DNA of 64,000 nt from Pseudomonas putida S13.1.2 (GTDB taxonomy: Bacteria; Pseudomonadota; Gammaproteobacteria; Pseudomonadales; Pseudomonadaceae), in NCBI RefSeq assembly GCF_000498395.2, contig NZ_CP010979.1, positions 4,030,001 through 4,094,000 on the forward strand, read 5' to 3'. Shown here piece after piece: positions 18,264 to 26,690 of the stretch (positions are counted from its first letter, which is position 1; each line of letters starts with the position of its first letter). The position numbers and the translations under genes are program-made. Below the pieces are notes generated by a model that saw only the letters and a list, made by a program, of their open reading frames with translations, was not told the DNA's origin and made no database searches.

Positions 18264-19019
18264 TCAGTCCTTCCGTTTATGCGGCTCGCCCCGGACCACT
18301 TTCTGGGTCTCGGTGAGGATGCCGCGCAAAATGCTCATTTCCGTACGCTCGACCGCCACCCGCCCATACAGCCGGCGCAGGCGCGGCATCAGGTGCTTGG
18401 GTTTTTCGGGGTCGAGGAAGCCGATGCCCACCAGGGTTTTCTCCAGGTGGTCGTAGAACAGCTCCATTTCGTCCATTGTCGCCAGCTCGCTGGCGTCAAC
18501 CTTCTCGACTTTGCCCGGCGCCTCACCGGCAGCCAGCGATGCCATGCGCACCTCGTAGGAGAGCACCTGCACAGCGGCCGCAAGGTTCAGCGAGCTGAAG
18601 TCGGGGTTGGAGGGAATGTGCACGTGGAAGTGACATCGCTGCAGTTCTTCGTTGGTCAGGCCGGCATGTTCGCGCCCGAAGACCAGGGCGATCTCTTCAC
18701 CACCCTTGGCATGCTCCACCGCCTTGGCGCCGCACTCGCGCGGGCCAATCAACGGCCAGGGGATGCTGCGCTCGCGGGCGCTGGTACCCATCACCAGGTT
18801 ACAGCCGACCAGCGCCTGTTCAAGGCTGTCGACCACCTGGGCGTTAGCCAGCACATCGTCGGCGCCCGAGGCACGAGCACTGGCTTCCAGGGCGGGGAAT
18901 TCTTTCGGCTGCACCAGCACCAGGCGCGACAAGCCCATGTTTTTCATGGCACGCGCAGCGCCGCCGATGTTGCCGGGGTGGCTGGTATTGACCAGAACAA
19001 CACGAATATTTTGCAGCAA
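18264..19019 (-). CDS. trmJ: tRNA (cytidine/uridine-2'-O-)-methyltransferase TrmJ
   Basis: 251 residues if started at the TTG at 19019, where the family N-terminus LLQNIRVVLVNTSHPGNIGG begins. An in-frame ATG at 19115 would add 32 residues rich in Cys with no family counterpart, and would place the start inside the divergent suhB promoter region, so it is less likely. SPOUT-fold motifs are present: NTSHPGNIGGAARAMKNMGL, VMGTSARERS, LVFGREHAGLTNEEL and HVHIPSNPDFSSLNLAAAVQ (the knot). The enzyme methylates the 2'-OH of residue 32 in tRNAs. It is cotranscribed with cysE. Confidence 0.9.
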   Translation of the reverse strand: MLQNIRVVLVNTSHPGNIGGAARAMKNMGLSRLVLVQPKEFPALEASARASGADDVLANAQVVDSLEQALVGCNLVMGTSARERSIPWPLIGPRECGAKAVEHAKGGEEIALVFGREHAGLTNEELQRCHFHVHIPSNPDFSSLNLAAAVQVLSYEVRMASLAAGEAPGKVEKVDASELATMDEMELFYDHLEKTLVGIGFLDPEKPKHLMPRLRRLYGRVAVERTEMSILRGILTETQKVVRGEPHKRKD

Positions 19020-19122
19020 GGTGTTGTGCTCACAGATGCAGGAATCAGGGCCTTCGATCTTACAGAACCGACAGACGTAACGCCATGAAAGCAAATGTGA
19101 CACTTCTGCCGACAAAGTTTTC

Positions 19123-19131
19123 TGCTAGAAT
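19123..19131 (+). promoter_or_regulatory. Extended -10 promoter element for suhB
   Basis: TGCTAGAAT matches the extended -10 consensus TGnTAtAAT in five of six hexamer positions plus the TG. No good -35 lies at 16-18 bp, as is common for extended -10 promoters. It lies ~40 bp upstream of the suhB ATG. Confidence 0.6.
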
Positions 19132-19170
19132 GATCGGCTTTCTTCTTTAACATCTCCAGGTGACCCGCCC

Positions 19171-19989
19171 ATGCAGCCTATGCTGAATATCGCCCTGCGC
19201 GCCGCTCGCAGCGCCAGTGAACTGATTTTCCGCTCCATCGAACGCCTGGATAGCATCAAGGTGGACGAGAAAGAGGCTAAGGACTACGTTTCCGAGGTTG
19301 ATCGTGCCGCCGAGCAGAAGATCGTCGACGCGCTGCGCAAGGCCTACCCGAACCACTCCATCCAGGGTGAAGAGACGGGCATGCACGCGGGCACCGGCGA
19401 AGAAGGTAAAGACTACCTGTGGATCATCGACCCACTGGACGGTACCACCAACTTCCTGCGCGGCATCCCCCACTTCGCCGTCAGCATCGCCTGCAAATAC
19501 CGTGGCCGCCTTGAGCACGCCGTGGTGCTCGACCCGGTACGCCAGGAAGAATTCACCGCCAGCCGTGGCCGTGGCGCCCAGCTCAATGGCCGCCGCCTGC
19601 GTGTAAGCTCGCGCACCAGCCTGGAAGGCGCCCTGCTGGGTACCGGTTTCCCGTTCCGTGATGGCCAGATGGCCGACATGGACAACTACCTGGGCATGTT
19701 CCGCGCCCTGACTGGCCAGACCGCCGGCATCCGCCGCGCCGGCTCCGCCAGCCTGGACCTGGCCTACGTGGCCGCTGGCCGTTTCGACGCTTTCTGGGAG
19801 TCGGGCCTGGCCGAGTGGGACATGGCAGCTGGCGTGCTGCTGATCCAGGAAGCCGGCGGCCTGGTGAGCGACTTCAACGGTGGCCACGACTTCCTCGACA
19901 AAGGCCACATCGTTGCAGGCAACATCAAGTGCTTCAAGGCCGTGCTGACCGCTATCCAGCCGCACCTGCCAGAGAGCATGAAGCGCTAA
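19171..19989 (+). CDS. suhB: Inositol-1-monophosphatase family protein SuhB
   Basis: 272 residues, preceded by AGGTGA 8 nt before the ATG. Metal-binding motifs of the IMPase family are intact: EETG, DPLDGTTNFLRGIPHF and WDMAAGVLLIQEAGG. In gammaproteobacteria SuhB is a phosphatase that also acts as a component of rRNA antitermination complexes with Nus factors. It is the only plus-strand gene between 1.1 and 26 kb, divergent from trmJ, with its own promoter and terminator. Confidence 0.95.
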   Translation: MQPMLNIALRAARSASELIFRSIERLDSIKVDEKEAKDYVSEVDRAAEQKIVDALRKAYPNHSIQGEETGMHAGTGEEGKDYLWIIDPLDGTTNFLRGIPHFAVSIACKYRGRLEHAVVLDPVRQEEFTASRGRGAQLNGRRLRVSSRTSLEGALLGTGFPFRDGQMADMDNYLGMFRALTGQTAGIRRAGSASLDLAYVAAGRFDAFWESGLAEWDMAAGVLLIQEAGGLVSDFNGGHDFLDKGHIVAGNIKCFKAVLTAIQPHLPESMKR

Positions 19990-20008
19990 GCGCAGATTGC
20001 CAGAAAGC

Positions 20009-20036
20009 AAAAAGCACCCCTCGGGGTGCTTTTTTT
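20009..20036 (+). terminator. Intrinsic terminator of suhB
   Basis: AAAGCACCCC and GGGGTGCTTT form a ~10-bp stem closed by a very short loop (CCTCGG top), followed by seven T residues. It lies 20 bp after the suhB stop. Confidence 0.92.
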
Positions 20037-20060
20037 ATACCTGACAGCTTCGCATTGCCT

Positions 20061-20147
20061 GAGCCGGCCTCTTCGCGGGTAAACCCGCTCCCACAGGGAT
20101 CGCATTACATGTGTGGGAGCGGGTTCACCCGCGAAGAGGCCGGCTCA
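20061..20147. repeat. REP pair, GTGG-GAGCGGG subfamily
   Basis: Inverted copies at 20061-20098 and 20111-20147, including outer GAGCCGG/CCGGCTC arms, are separated by 12 bp. They lie between the convergent suhB and glycine-zipper genes. Confidence 0.9.
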
Positions 20148-20158
20148 GGCGACATCGA

Positions 20159-20701
20159 TCACTGGGCAGCTTCGCTCAGGATCAACTTGCCATTCTTGTC
20201 CAGCGGAATGGTCGACCCTGGCTCGCGGTCCATCTTCACCTTGCCTACCTGATCACCGATGGAATAGGTCACGTTGTAACCCACCACCTTCTCGCTGATG
20301 TCATTGACCGTATTGCAGCGGGTTTGCGTGGTGGTGTAGGTGTCACGCTGCTGCATGCCTTCCTGCACCTTGTTACCGGCATAACCACCACCGACCGCAC
20401 CGGCCACGGTAGCGATCTTCTTGCCGGTACCACCGCCAATCTGGTTACCCAGCAAGCCACCTGCCAGCGCACCGACCACGGTACCGGCAATCTGGTGCTG
20501 GTCCTTGACCGGCGCCTGACGCGTCACGGCCACGTCCTTGCATACTTCACGCGGGGTCTTCACCTGCTGCTTGATCGGCTGCACGTCAGTCACCTGAGCG
20601 ACTTCGGGGCCTTTGTTCACCAAGCTGTAGGTCGCCACAGCACCTCCGGCTGTTACACCGACAGCACCCAGCACCGCACCCACCAGCATTGATTTGTTCA
20701 C
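20159..20701 (-). CDS. Glycine zipper 2TM domain protein (17-kDa surface antigen/SlyB-like)
   Basis: 180 residues. The N-terminal hydrophobic stretch (SMLVGAVLGAVGVTAGGAVATY) is rich in Gly and Ala and could be a signal anchor. The centre holds the glycine zipper (GTVVGALAGGLLGNQIGGGTGKK and VAGAVGGGYAGNKVQE), the hallmark of the Rickettsia 17-kDa antigen/SlyB group of envelope proteins. No lipobox cysteine is seen. Members are often stress-linked outer-membrane stabilisers, but the function here is unknown. The gene stands alone between REP elements and the secF terminator. Confidence 0.8.
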   Translation of the reverse strand: MNKSMLVGAVLGAVGVTAGGAVATYSLVNKGPEVAQVTDVQPIKQQVKTPREVCKDVAVTRQAPVKDQHQIAGTVVGALAGGLLGNQIGGGTGKKIATVAGAVGGGYAGNKVQEGMQQRDTYTTTQTRCNTVNDISEKVVGYNVTYSIGDQVGKVKMDREPGSTIPLDKNGKLILSEAAQ

Positions 20702-20761
20702 GTGAACCTCCTGATCGTACCAGCGGGTATCAACCCGCGCTTCTCCCAGCCTTGGAGCAAT

Positions 20762-20794
20762 AAAAAAGGCGCGAGTTCAACACTCGCGCCTTTT
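20762..20794 (-). terminator. Intrinsic terminator of the yajC-secDF operon
   Basis: AAAAGGCGCGAG and CTCGCGCCTTTT form a perfect 12-bp stem with a 7-nt loop. On the minus strand it ends in TTTTTTA. It lies 29 bp beyond the secF stop. Confidence 0.93.
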
Positions 20795-20822
20795 GGTCGC
20801 CGTACGGCGTAGGGACGGGGCC

Positions 20823-21731
20823 TTACGGGCGCTCGTCCACACCTTCAGCCTTGACTGGAGGGATCAGGTCTTCGCTGTTCAGGTTCAGCCAGATCAGTAC
20901 CACGTTGGCGATGTAGATCGACGAGTAGGTACCAGCCATTACACCGATGAACAGGGCCAGCGAGAAGCCGAACAGGTTGTCGCCACCGAAGAACAGCAGC
21001 GCGGCAATGGCCAGCAAGGTCGAAACCGACGTGGCGATGGTGCGCAGCAGGGTTTGGGTGGTCGAAACGTTGATGTTCTCGATCAGCGAGGCCTTGCGCA
21101 TGACGCGGAAGTTCTCACGCACCCGGTCGAACACGACGATGGTGTCGTTCAGCGAGTAGCCGATGATGGCCAGCACCGCCGCCAGTACCGTCAGGTCGAA
21201 GGTGATCTGGAAGAACGACAGGATACCCAGGGTGACCACCACGTCGTGGATCAGCGAGATGATCGCACCCACGGCGAACTTCCACTGGAAACGGAAGGCC
21301 AGGTAGATAAGGATGCCGCCCAAGGCCATGAGCATGCCCATGCCGCCCTGGTCACGTAGCTCTTCACCCACCTGCGGGCCAACAAACTCGACACGCTTGA
21401 GCGTGGCCGGGTTGTCGCCGCCGGCCTTCTGCAGGGCAGCGGCCACCTTGTTACCCAGTTGCGGGTCATCGCCCGGCATACGCACCAGCAGATCAGTGGT
21501 AGCGCCGAAGCTCTGCACCACGGCCTCGTGGAAGCCGGAGTCGACCAGTTCGGCACGCACCGCCTTGAGGTCGGCCGGGCGCTCGTATGTCAGCTCGATC
21601 AGCGTACCGCCGGTGAAGTCCAGGCCAAAGTTGAGGCCCTTCTGCCACCAGCTGAACAGCGCCAGCACGGTGAGGAGCACGGTAATGGCGAACGCGACAT
21701 TGCGCACGCCCATGAAGTTGATGGTTTTCAT
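20823..21731 (-). CDS. secF: Protein translocase subunit SecF
   Basis: 302 residues from the ATG at 21731 (MKTINFMGVRN). An upstream in-frame ATG at 21767 would overlap secD and lacks family support. Six membrane segments are expected; the first is VAFAITVLLTVLALFSWW. The SecF motif GLDFTGGTLIELTYE follows. SecDF uses the proton gradient to pull translocating proteins into the periplasm. secF starts 10 bp after secD and ends at a strong terminator. Confidence 0.96.
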   Translation of the reverse strand: MKTINFMGVRNVAFAITVLLTVLALFSWWQKGLNFGLDFTGGTLIELTYERPADLKAVRAELVDSGFHEAVVQSFGATTDLLVRMPGDDPQLGNKVAAALQKAGGDNPATLKRVEFVGPQVGEELRDQGGMGMLMALGGILIYLAFRFQWKFAVGAIISLIHDVVVTLGILSFFQITFDLTVLAAVLAIIGYSLNDTIVVFDRVRENFRVMRKASLIENINVSTTQTLLRTIATSVSTLLAIAALLFFGGDNLFGFSLALFIGVMAGTYSSIYIANVVLIWLNLNSEDLIPPVKAEGVDERP

Positions 21732-21741
21732 CGCAGCTCCC

Positions 21742-23604
21742 TCAAACCCACAGCTTCTTGATGTCACGCCCGCCGCAGGTCAGGTTGACCATTGCGCGGG
21801 TCACCATGACGGCGGTGAACATCGAGGTGAAAATCCCGAGGGACATGGTTACCGCAAAGCCTTTGACCGGGCCGGTACCCATGGCGAACAGGATACCGCC
21901 GACCAGCAGGCTGGTCAGGTTGGCGTCGATGATCGCGGTGTAGGCGCGGTTGAAGCCTTCGTGGATGGCGCGCTGTACCGACATGCCGGCTTTCAGCTCT
22001 TCGCGGATACGCGAGAAGATCAGCACGTTGGCGTCTACCGCCATACCCATGGTCAGCACGATACCGGCAATACCCGGCAGCGTCAGGGTGGCGCCCAGCA
22101 GCGACATCAGCGCCAGCAGCAAGACCATGTTGCCCGCCAGGGCGATGGTGGCGATCACGCCAAAGCCGCGGTAGATGGCGATGATGAACAGCGAGACGAA
22201 CAGCATGCCCCACAGCGACGCATCGATACCCTTGGTGATGTTGTCGGCACCCAGGCTTGGGCCAATGGTACGTTCTTCAGCGAAGTACATCGGCGCGGCC
22301 AGACCACCGGCACGCAACAGCAGGGCCAGCTCGGACGATTCGCCCTGGCCGTTCAGGCCGGTGATGCGGAACTGGCTGCCCAGCGGCGACTGGATAGTCG
22401 CCAGGCTGATGATCTTTTTCTCTTCCACGAAGCTTTGTACGGCAACGTCTTTCTCGACGCCGTCGACGGTCTGCTTCACGTAGCGGGTCACCGGCTTCTG
22501 CTCGATGAAGATCACCGCCATGCTGCGGCCGACGTTGCTGCGCGTAGCACGGCTCATCAGCTCGCCACCGTGGCCATCCAGGCGGATGTTCACCTGTGGG
22601 CGGCCGTGCTCGTCAAAGCTGGCCTGGGCGTCGGTCACCTGGTCACCGGTGATGATAAGGCCGCGCTCGACCGGAGCAGAACGGCCGCCTTCACGGAACT
22701 CGAATACTTCGGTAGTGGCCTTGGACGCACCTGGTTCGGCACCAAAGCGGAACTCCAGGTTGGCGGTTTTACCGAGGATACGCTTGGCTTCGGCAGTGTC
22801 CTGCACGCCTGGCAGCTCGACCACGATACGGTTGGCGCCCTGGCGCTGCACCAGCGGCTCAGCCACGCCCAGCTCGTTGACACGGTTGCGGACGGTGGTG
22901 AGGTTCTGCTTGATCGAGTATTCGCGGATCTCGGCAACTTTGGCCTGAGTCAGCGCCAGACGCAGCACGGCGAGGTCGTTGCGCTCGGTGGTGGTCAGGT
23001 CGAAATCATTGAAATTCTTGCGGATCAGGGCACGTGCCTGTTCGCGGGTTGCATCGTCAGCGAAGCCCAGCATGATGCCGCCATCCTGCTGAGGCAGGCT
23101 GCGGTAGCGGACGCGCTCTTTGCGCAGCAAGGTCTTGACCTCGCCTTCGTAGACTTTCATGCGGGCCGTCATGGCCTTGTCCATGTCCACTTCCAGCAGG
23201 AAGTGCACACCACCAGACAGGTCCAGGCCCAGTTTCATCGGGCTTGCACCCAGGTTGCGCAGCCATTGCGGGGTAGTCTGGGCCAGGTTCAGGGCCACGA
23301 CGTAATCATCGCCCAGTGCCTTGCGCACGACATCCTTGGCTGGCAGCTGGTCTTCCTGGTTGGTCAGGCGGATCAGCCCGCTGCCCTTCTCACCCAGGCT
23401 CGCGCCCTTGACGGTGATCTTGGCATCGACCAGCGCCTTGCTGACGCGATCGAGGTCGGCCTGGCTCACCTGCAGCGCCGAGCTGGCACCGCTGATCTGT
23501 ACCGCCGGGTCATCCGGGTAGAGGTTAGGAGCGGAATAAATGAAACCGACCACCAGTACCAGCACGATCAGTGCATATTTCCACAGAGGGTATTTGTTCA
23601 GCAT
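21742..23604 (-). CDS. secD: Protein translocase subunit SecD
   Basis: 620 residues from the ATG at 23604 (a GTG lies one codon upstream). An N-terminal membrane segment (YALIVLVLVVGFIYSAPNLY) precedes a large periplasmic P1 domain with LGLDLSGGVHFLLEVDMDKA, and five C-terminal membrane segments with the LPGIAGIVLTMGMAVDANVL motif. It is the partner of SecF in proton-driven late translocation. It follows yajC by 63 bp. Confidence 0.96.
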   Translation of the reverse strand: MLNKYPLWKYALIVLVLVVGFIYSAPNLYPDDPAVQISGASSALQVSQADLDRVSKALVDAKITVKGASLGEKGSGLIRLTNQEDQLPAKDVVRKALGDDYVVALNLAQTTPQWLRNLGASPMKLGLDLSGGVHFLLEVDMDKAMTARMKVYEGEVKTLLRKERVRYRSLPQQDGGIMLGFADDATREQARALIRKNFNDFDLTTTERNDLAVLRLALTQAKVAEIREYSIKQNLTTVRNRVNELGVAEPLVQRQGANRIVVELPGVQDTAEAKRILGKTANLEFRFGAEPGASKATTEVFEFREGGRSAPVERGLIITGDQVTDAQASFDEHGRPQVNIRLDGHGGELMSRATRSNVGRSMAVIFIEQKPVTRYVKQTVDGVEKDVAVQSFVEEKKIISLATIQSPLGSQFRITGLNGQGESSELALLLRAGGLAAPMYFAEERTIGPSLGADNITKGIDASLWGMLFVSLFIIAIYRGFGVIATIALAGNMVLLLALMSLLGATLTLPGIAGIVLTMGMAVDANVLIFSRIREELKAGMSVQRAIHEGFNRAYTAIIDANLTSLLVGGILFAMGTGPVKGFAVTMSLGIFTSMFTAVMVTRAMVNLTCGGRDIKKLWV

Positions 23605-23667
23605 CACGCCGCCCGTTCAAGACGCGGGGCGCTTTGCGCGCCCCGACTGGAAAATAAAACCGGTAAC

Positions 23668-24003
23668 TCAGATAGCCTTGAGCGTACCTTTTGGCAGGGT
23701 TGCCGCGATGGCGCCCTTCTGGAACTTCAGCTCGACAGTGTCGGAAACTTCCAGCACCACGAAATCATCGGAAACCTTGACGATCTTGCCGGCGATACCG
23801 CCGTTGGTGACAACTTCGTCACCTTTCTGCAAGTTGCCGAGCAGGTTCTTCTGCTCTTTGGCGCGCTTGGCCTGAGGGCGCCAGATCATCAGGTAGAAGA
23901 TGACCAGGAAACCGACCAGGAAGATCCACTCGAAGCCGGTACCGGCTGGGCCAGCGGCAGGTGCTGCAGCGTCCGCGTATGCGGCGGGGATGAAGAAGCT
24001 CAT
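23668..24003 (-). CDS. yajC: Preprotein translocase subunit YajC
   Basis: 111 residues, small inner-membrane protein: one membrane segment (GFEWIFLVGFLVIFYLMIWRPQ) and a cytoplasmic domain with the YajC signature KGDEVVTNGGIAGKIVKV. It forms part of the SecDF-YajC complex. It lies 42 bp after tgt and begins the Sec part of the operon. An Ala-rich N-terminal segment precedes the helix. Confidence 0.95.
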   Translation of the reverse strand: MSFFIPAAYADAAAPAAGPAGTGFEWIFLVGFLVIFYLMIWRPQAKRAKEQKNLLGNLQKGDEVVTNGGIAGKIVKVSDDFVVLEVSDTVELKFQKGAIAATLPKGTLKAI

Positions 24004-24045
24004 TGGGCACTCCTAATGTAATTTTCTAATAGTGGATGCAGACAG

Positions 24046-25179
24046 TCAGTCCAAAGGCGGTACAGGAAGCCCGCGCTTGGCGTAAAAGGCGTCGACAAAG
24101 GCGGCCAATTTACCCTGTTGAATAGCCTCGCGTAAACCGGCCATCAAGCGCTGGTAATGGCGCAAGTTGTGGATGGTATTCAGCATGCTGCTCAGCATTT
24201 CGCCGCACTTGTCCAGGTGATGGAGATAGGCGCGGGAGAAGTTGGTGCAGGTATAGCAGTCACAGGTCGGATCCAGCGGCGATTCATCGTGGCGATGGAA
24301 CGCATTGCGGATCTTGATCACCCCTGTATCGACAAACAGATGGCCGTTACGTGCGTTACGCGTAGGCATCACGCAGTCGAACATGTCGACGCCGCGGCGC
24401 ACACCCTCAACGAGATCTTCCGGTTTGCCTACCCCCATAAGGTAACGAGGTTTGTCAGCAGGCATCATGCCCGGCAGGTAATCCAGCACCTTGATCATTT
24501 CGTGCTTGGGTTCGCCGACCGACAGGCCGCCAATGGCCAGGCCGTCGAAGCCGATGTTTTCCAGGCCTTCCAGCGAGCGCATGCGCAGGTCCTGGTACAT
24601 GCCGCCCTGGACGATGCCAAACAGCGCCGCGGTGTTGTCGGCGTGGGCGTTCTTCGAGCGCTGGGCCCAGCGCAGCGACAGTTCCATGGAAGTACGTGCC
24701 ACGTCGTGCTCGGCCGGGTACGGGGTGCACTCGTCGAAGATCATCACCACGTCCGAGCCCAGGTCACGCTGCACCTGCATCGACTCTTCCGGGCCCATGA
24801 ACACCTTCGAGCCATCGACTGGCGAGGCAAAGGTCACGCCCTCTTCCTTGATCTTGCGCATGGCGCCCAGGCTGAACACCTGGAAGCCACCGGAGTCGGT
24901 GAGGATCGGGCCTTTCCACTGCATGAAGTCGTGCAGGCCGTTGTGCTTCTTGATCACCTCGGTGCCCGGGCGCAGCCACAGGTGGAAGGTGTTGCCCAGG
25001 ATCATCTCGGCGCCAATGGCCTCGATATCGCGTGGCAGCATGCCCTTGACCGTGCCATAGGTGCCCACCGGCATGAACGCCGGGGTTTCCACCGTGCCAC
25101 GTGGGAAGGTGATGCGACCACGACGGGCCTTGCCGTCGGTAGCCAGCAGTTCGAAGGACATTCGACAGGTGCGACTCAT
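24046..25179 (-). CDS. tgt: Queuine tRNA-ribosyltransferase (tRNA-guanine transglycosylase)
   Basis: 377 residues from the ATG at 25179, which overlaps the queA stop as ATGA behind GAGGATC. A second ATG six codons later (25161, MSFELLATDGKARRGR) gives 371 residues and is the other plausible start. TGT motifs are present: ILTDSGGFQVFSLG, the nucleophile Asp in DMFDCVMPTRNARNG, and the Zn ligands in CDCYTCTNFSRAYL plus a downstream His. It exchanges G34 for preQ1 in tRNAs with GUN anticodons; QueA then modifies the product. Confidence 0.96.
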   Translation of the reverse strand: MSRTCRMSFELLATDGKARRGRITFPRGTVETPAFMPVGTYGTVKGMLPRDIEAIGAEMILGNTFHLWLRPGTEVIKKHNGLHDFMQWKGPILTDSGGFQVFSLGAMRKIKEEGVTFASPVDGSKVFMGPEESMQVQRDLGSDVVMIFDECTPYPAEHDVARTSMELSLRWAQRSKNAHADNTAALFGIVQGGMYQDLRMRSLEGLENIGFDGLAIGGLSVGEPKHEMIKVLDYLPGMMPADKPRYLMGVGKPEDLVEGVRRGVDMFDCVMPTRNARNGHLFVDTGVIKIRNAFHRHDESPLDPTCDCYTCTNFSRAYLHHLDKCGEMLSSMLNTIHNLRHYQRLMAGLREAIQQGKLAAFVDAFYAKRGLPVPPLD

Positions 25180-26225
25180 GCTTGATCCTCGGGGCCGCGT
25201 GGCGCCGGATTGCGGGTGATGAACATGGCATCACCGTAACTGAAGAAGCGGTACCCCTGCTCGACCGCCGCCGCGTAGGCGGCCATGGTCTCGGGGTAGC
25301 CGGCGAACGCCGAGACCAGCATCAGCAGCGTGGACTCCGGCAGGTGGAAGTTGGTGACCAGGGCATCGACCACATGGAACGGCCGGCCCGGGTAGATGAA
25401 GATGTCGGTGTCGCCGCTGAAGGCCTTGAGCACGCCATCGCGCGCCGCGCTCTCCAGCGAGCGCACGCTGGTGGTGCCGACCGCGATCACCCGGCCGCCA
25501 CGCGCGCGACAGGCCTCGATGGCATCGACCACATCCTGGCCCACTTCGAGCCATTCCTTGTGCATGTGGTGGTCTTCGATCTTGTCGACCCGCACCGGCT
25601 GGAACGTGCCCGCGCCCACGTGCAGGGTAACGAAGGCCCGCTCCACGCCCTTGGCGGCGATCTGGTCCAGCAGCGCTTCGTCGAAGTGCAGGCCAGCGGT
25701 GGGCGCGGCAACCGCACCGGCGCGCTGCGCGTACACGGTCTGGTAGCGCTCACGGTCGGCGCCCTCGTCGGGGCGATCGATGTAGGGCGGCAGCGGCATA
25801 TGGCCGACGCGGTCGAGCAGTGGCAGCACCTCTTCGGTGAAGCGCAGCTCGAACAGCGTGTCATGGCGCGCGACCATTTCGGCCTCGCCACCGCCATCGA
25901 TGAGGATGACCGCGCCTTCTTTCGGCGCTTTGCTGGCACGCACATGTGCCAGCACCCGATGGCTGTCGAGCACGCGCTCGACCAGCACTTCCAGCTTGCC
26001 GCCGGAGGCTTTCTGGCCAAACAACCGCGCCGGGATGACCCGGGTGTTGTTGAACACCATCAGGTCGCCGGGGCGCAGGTACTCGAGCAGGTCGGGGAAT
26101 TGCCGGTGCGCCAGCGCGCCGGTCGGCCCATCGAGCACCAGCAGACGGCTGCCATGGCGCTCGGCCAACGGGTGGCGGGCGATCAGGGAATCAGGGAGTT
26201 CGAAGGAAAAATCGGCGACGCGCAT
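25176..26225 (-). CDS. queA: S-adenosylmethionine:tRNA ribosyltransferase-isomerase QueA
   Basis: 349 residues. N-terminus MRVADFSFELPDSLIARHPL and motifs LMVFNNTRVIPARLFG, APTAGLHFDEALL, LHVGAGTFQPVR and NFHLPESTLLMLVSAFAG are family hallmarks. It transfers the ribosyl moiety of SAM to preQ1 in tRNA to make epoxyqueuosine. It is the first gene of queA-tgt-yajC-secD-secF and is divergent from tRNA-Leu, 107 bp away. Confidence 0.97.
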   Translation of the reverse strand: MRVADFSFELPDSLIARHPLAERHGSRLLVLDGPTGALAHRQFPDLLEYLRPGDLMVFNNTRVIPARLFGQKASGGKLEVLVERVLDSHRVLAHVRASKAPKEGAVILIDGGGEAEMVARHDTLFELRFTEEVLPLLDRVGHMPLPPYIDRPDEGADRERYQTVYAQRAGAVAAPTAGLHFDEALLDQIAAKGVERAFVTLHVGAGTFQPVRVDKIEDHHMHKEWLEVGQDVVDAIEACRARGGRVIAVGTTSVRSLESAARDGVLKAFSGDTDIFIYPGRPFHVVDALVTNFHLPESTLLMLVSAFAGYPETMAAYAAAVEQGYRFFSYGDAMFITRNPAPRGPEDQA

Positions 26226-26292
26226 GATGATGTTCGGTTCGGCAGGGCCGGGAAGTTTAGCCCAATGTGTGAAAATTGACCATGAAAGCCGA

Positions 26293-26321
26293 TTGACCGA
26301 CTAGCGGCACCTCTCTATACT
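26293..26321 (+). promoter_or_regulatory. tRNA-Leu promoter (sigma70)
   Basis: TTGACC (26293-26298) and TATACT (26316-26321) are spaced by 17 bp and followed by a GC-rich discriminator (GCGCGCC). The predicted start lies a few bases before the mature tRNA 5' end. The GC-rich discriminator is typical of stringently controlled stable-RNA promoters. Confidence 0.85.
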
Positions 26322-26332
26322 GCGCGCCACAC

Positions 26333-26417
26333 GCCCTGATGGCGGAATTGGTAGACGCGGCGGATTCAAAATCCGTTTTCGAAAGGAGTGGGAGTTCGAG
26401 TCTCCCTCGGGGCACCA
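26333..26417 (+). tRNA. tRNA-Leu (anticodon CAA)
   Basis: 85 nt with encoded CCA. The acceptor stem GCCCTGA pairs with TCGGGGC (one G-T pair). The D arm holds GAATTGGTAGAC. The anticodon loop TTCAAAA gives anticodon CAA, reading UUG. A long variable arm (class II) and the T arm GGGAGTTCGAGTCTCCC follow. All features fit leucine. Confidence 0.95.
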
Positions 26418-26425
26418 AGATCCGG

Positions 26426-26454
26426 AAAAAACCGACCTTATGGTCGGTTTTTTT
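26426..26454 (+). terminator. Intrinsic terminator of tRNA-Leu
   Basis: AAAAACCGACC and GGTCGGTTTTT pair around TTAT, followed by a T run. It starts 9 bp past the CCA end. Confidence 0.93.
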
Positions 26455-26690
26455 ATGCCTGAATTTTGGTCTCACGTAGAGATTGCAGCTTGGAAAGTCA
26501 CGGCAGGAGCGGCACGGAATAATTGACGGCACCCCAATGACTTCGCGCCCTGCAGCCATATCTCCATTCTATTGGCCGCAGTCAGGATTAACACTTAAGC
26601 TGTCATTCGTCGGATATAAGCCGAAAGTATTGTTAGCGTAATAGCACTTGGCCATAGTTGCGCTCCCATTTCTCCACGCCTGTGTGACCC

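Noticed and set aside
19110..19131. Standard -35 for suhB at TGACAC
   Set aside because: The spacing to TAGAAT is about 24 bp, too long; the extended -10 explains the promoter better.
26400..26690. tRNA-Leu 3' end as an att site of an integrated island
   Set aside because: No second copy of the tRNA 3' end and no integrase were found in the window.
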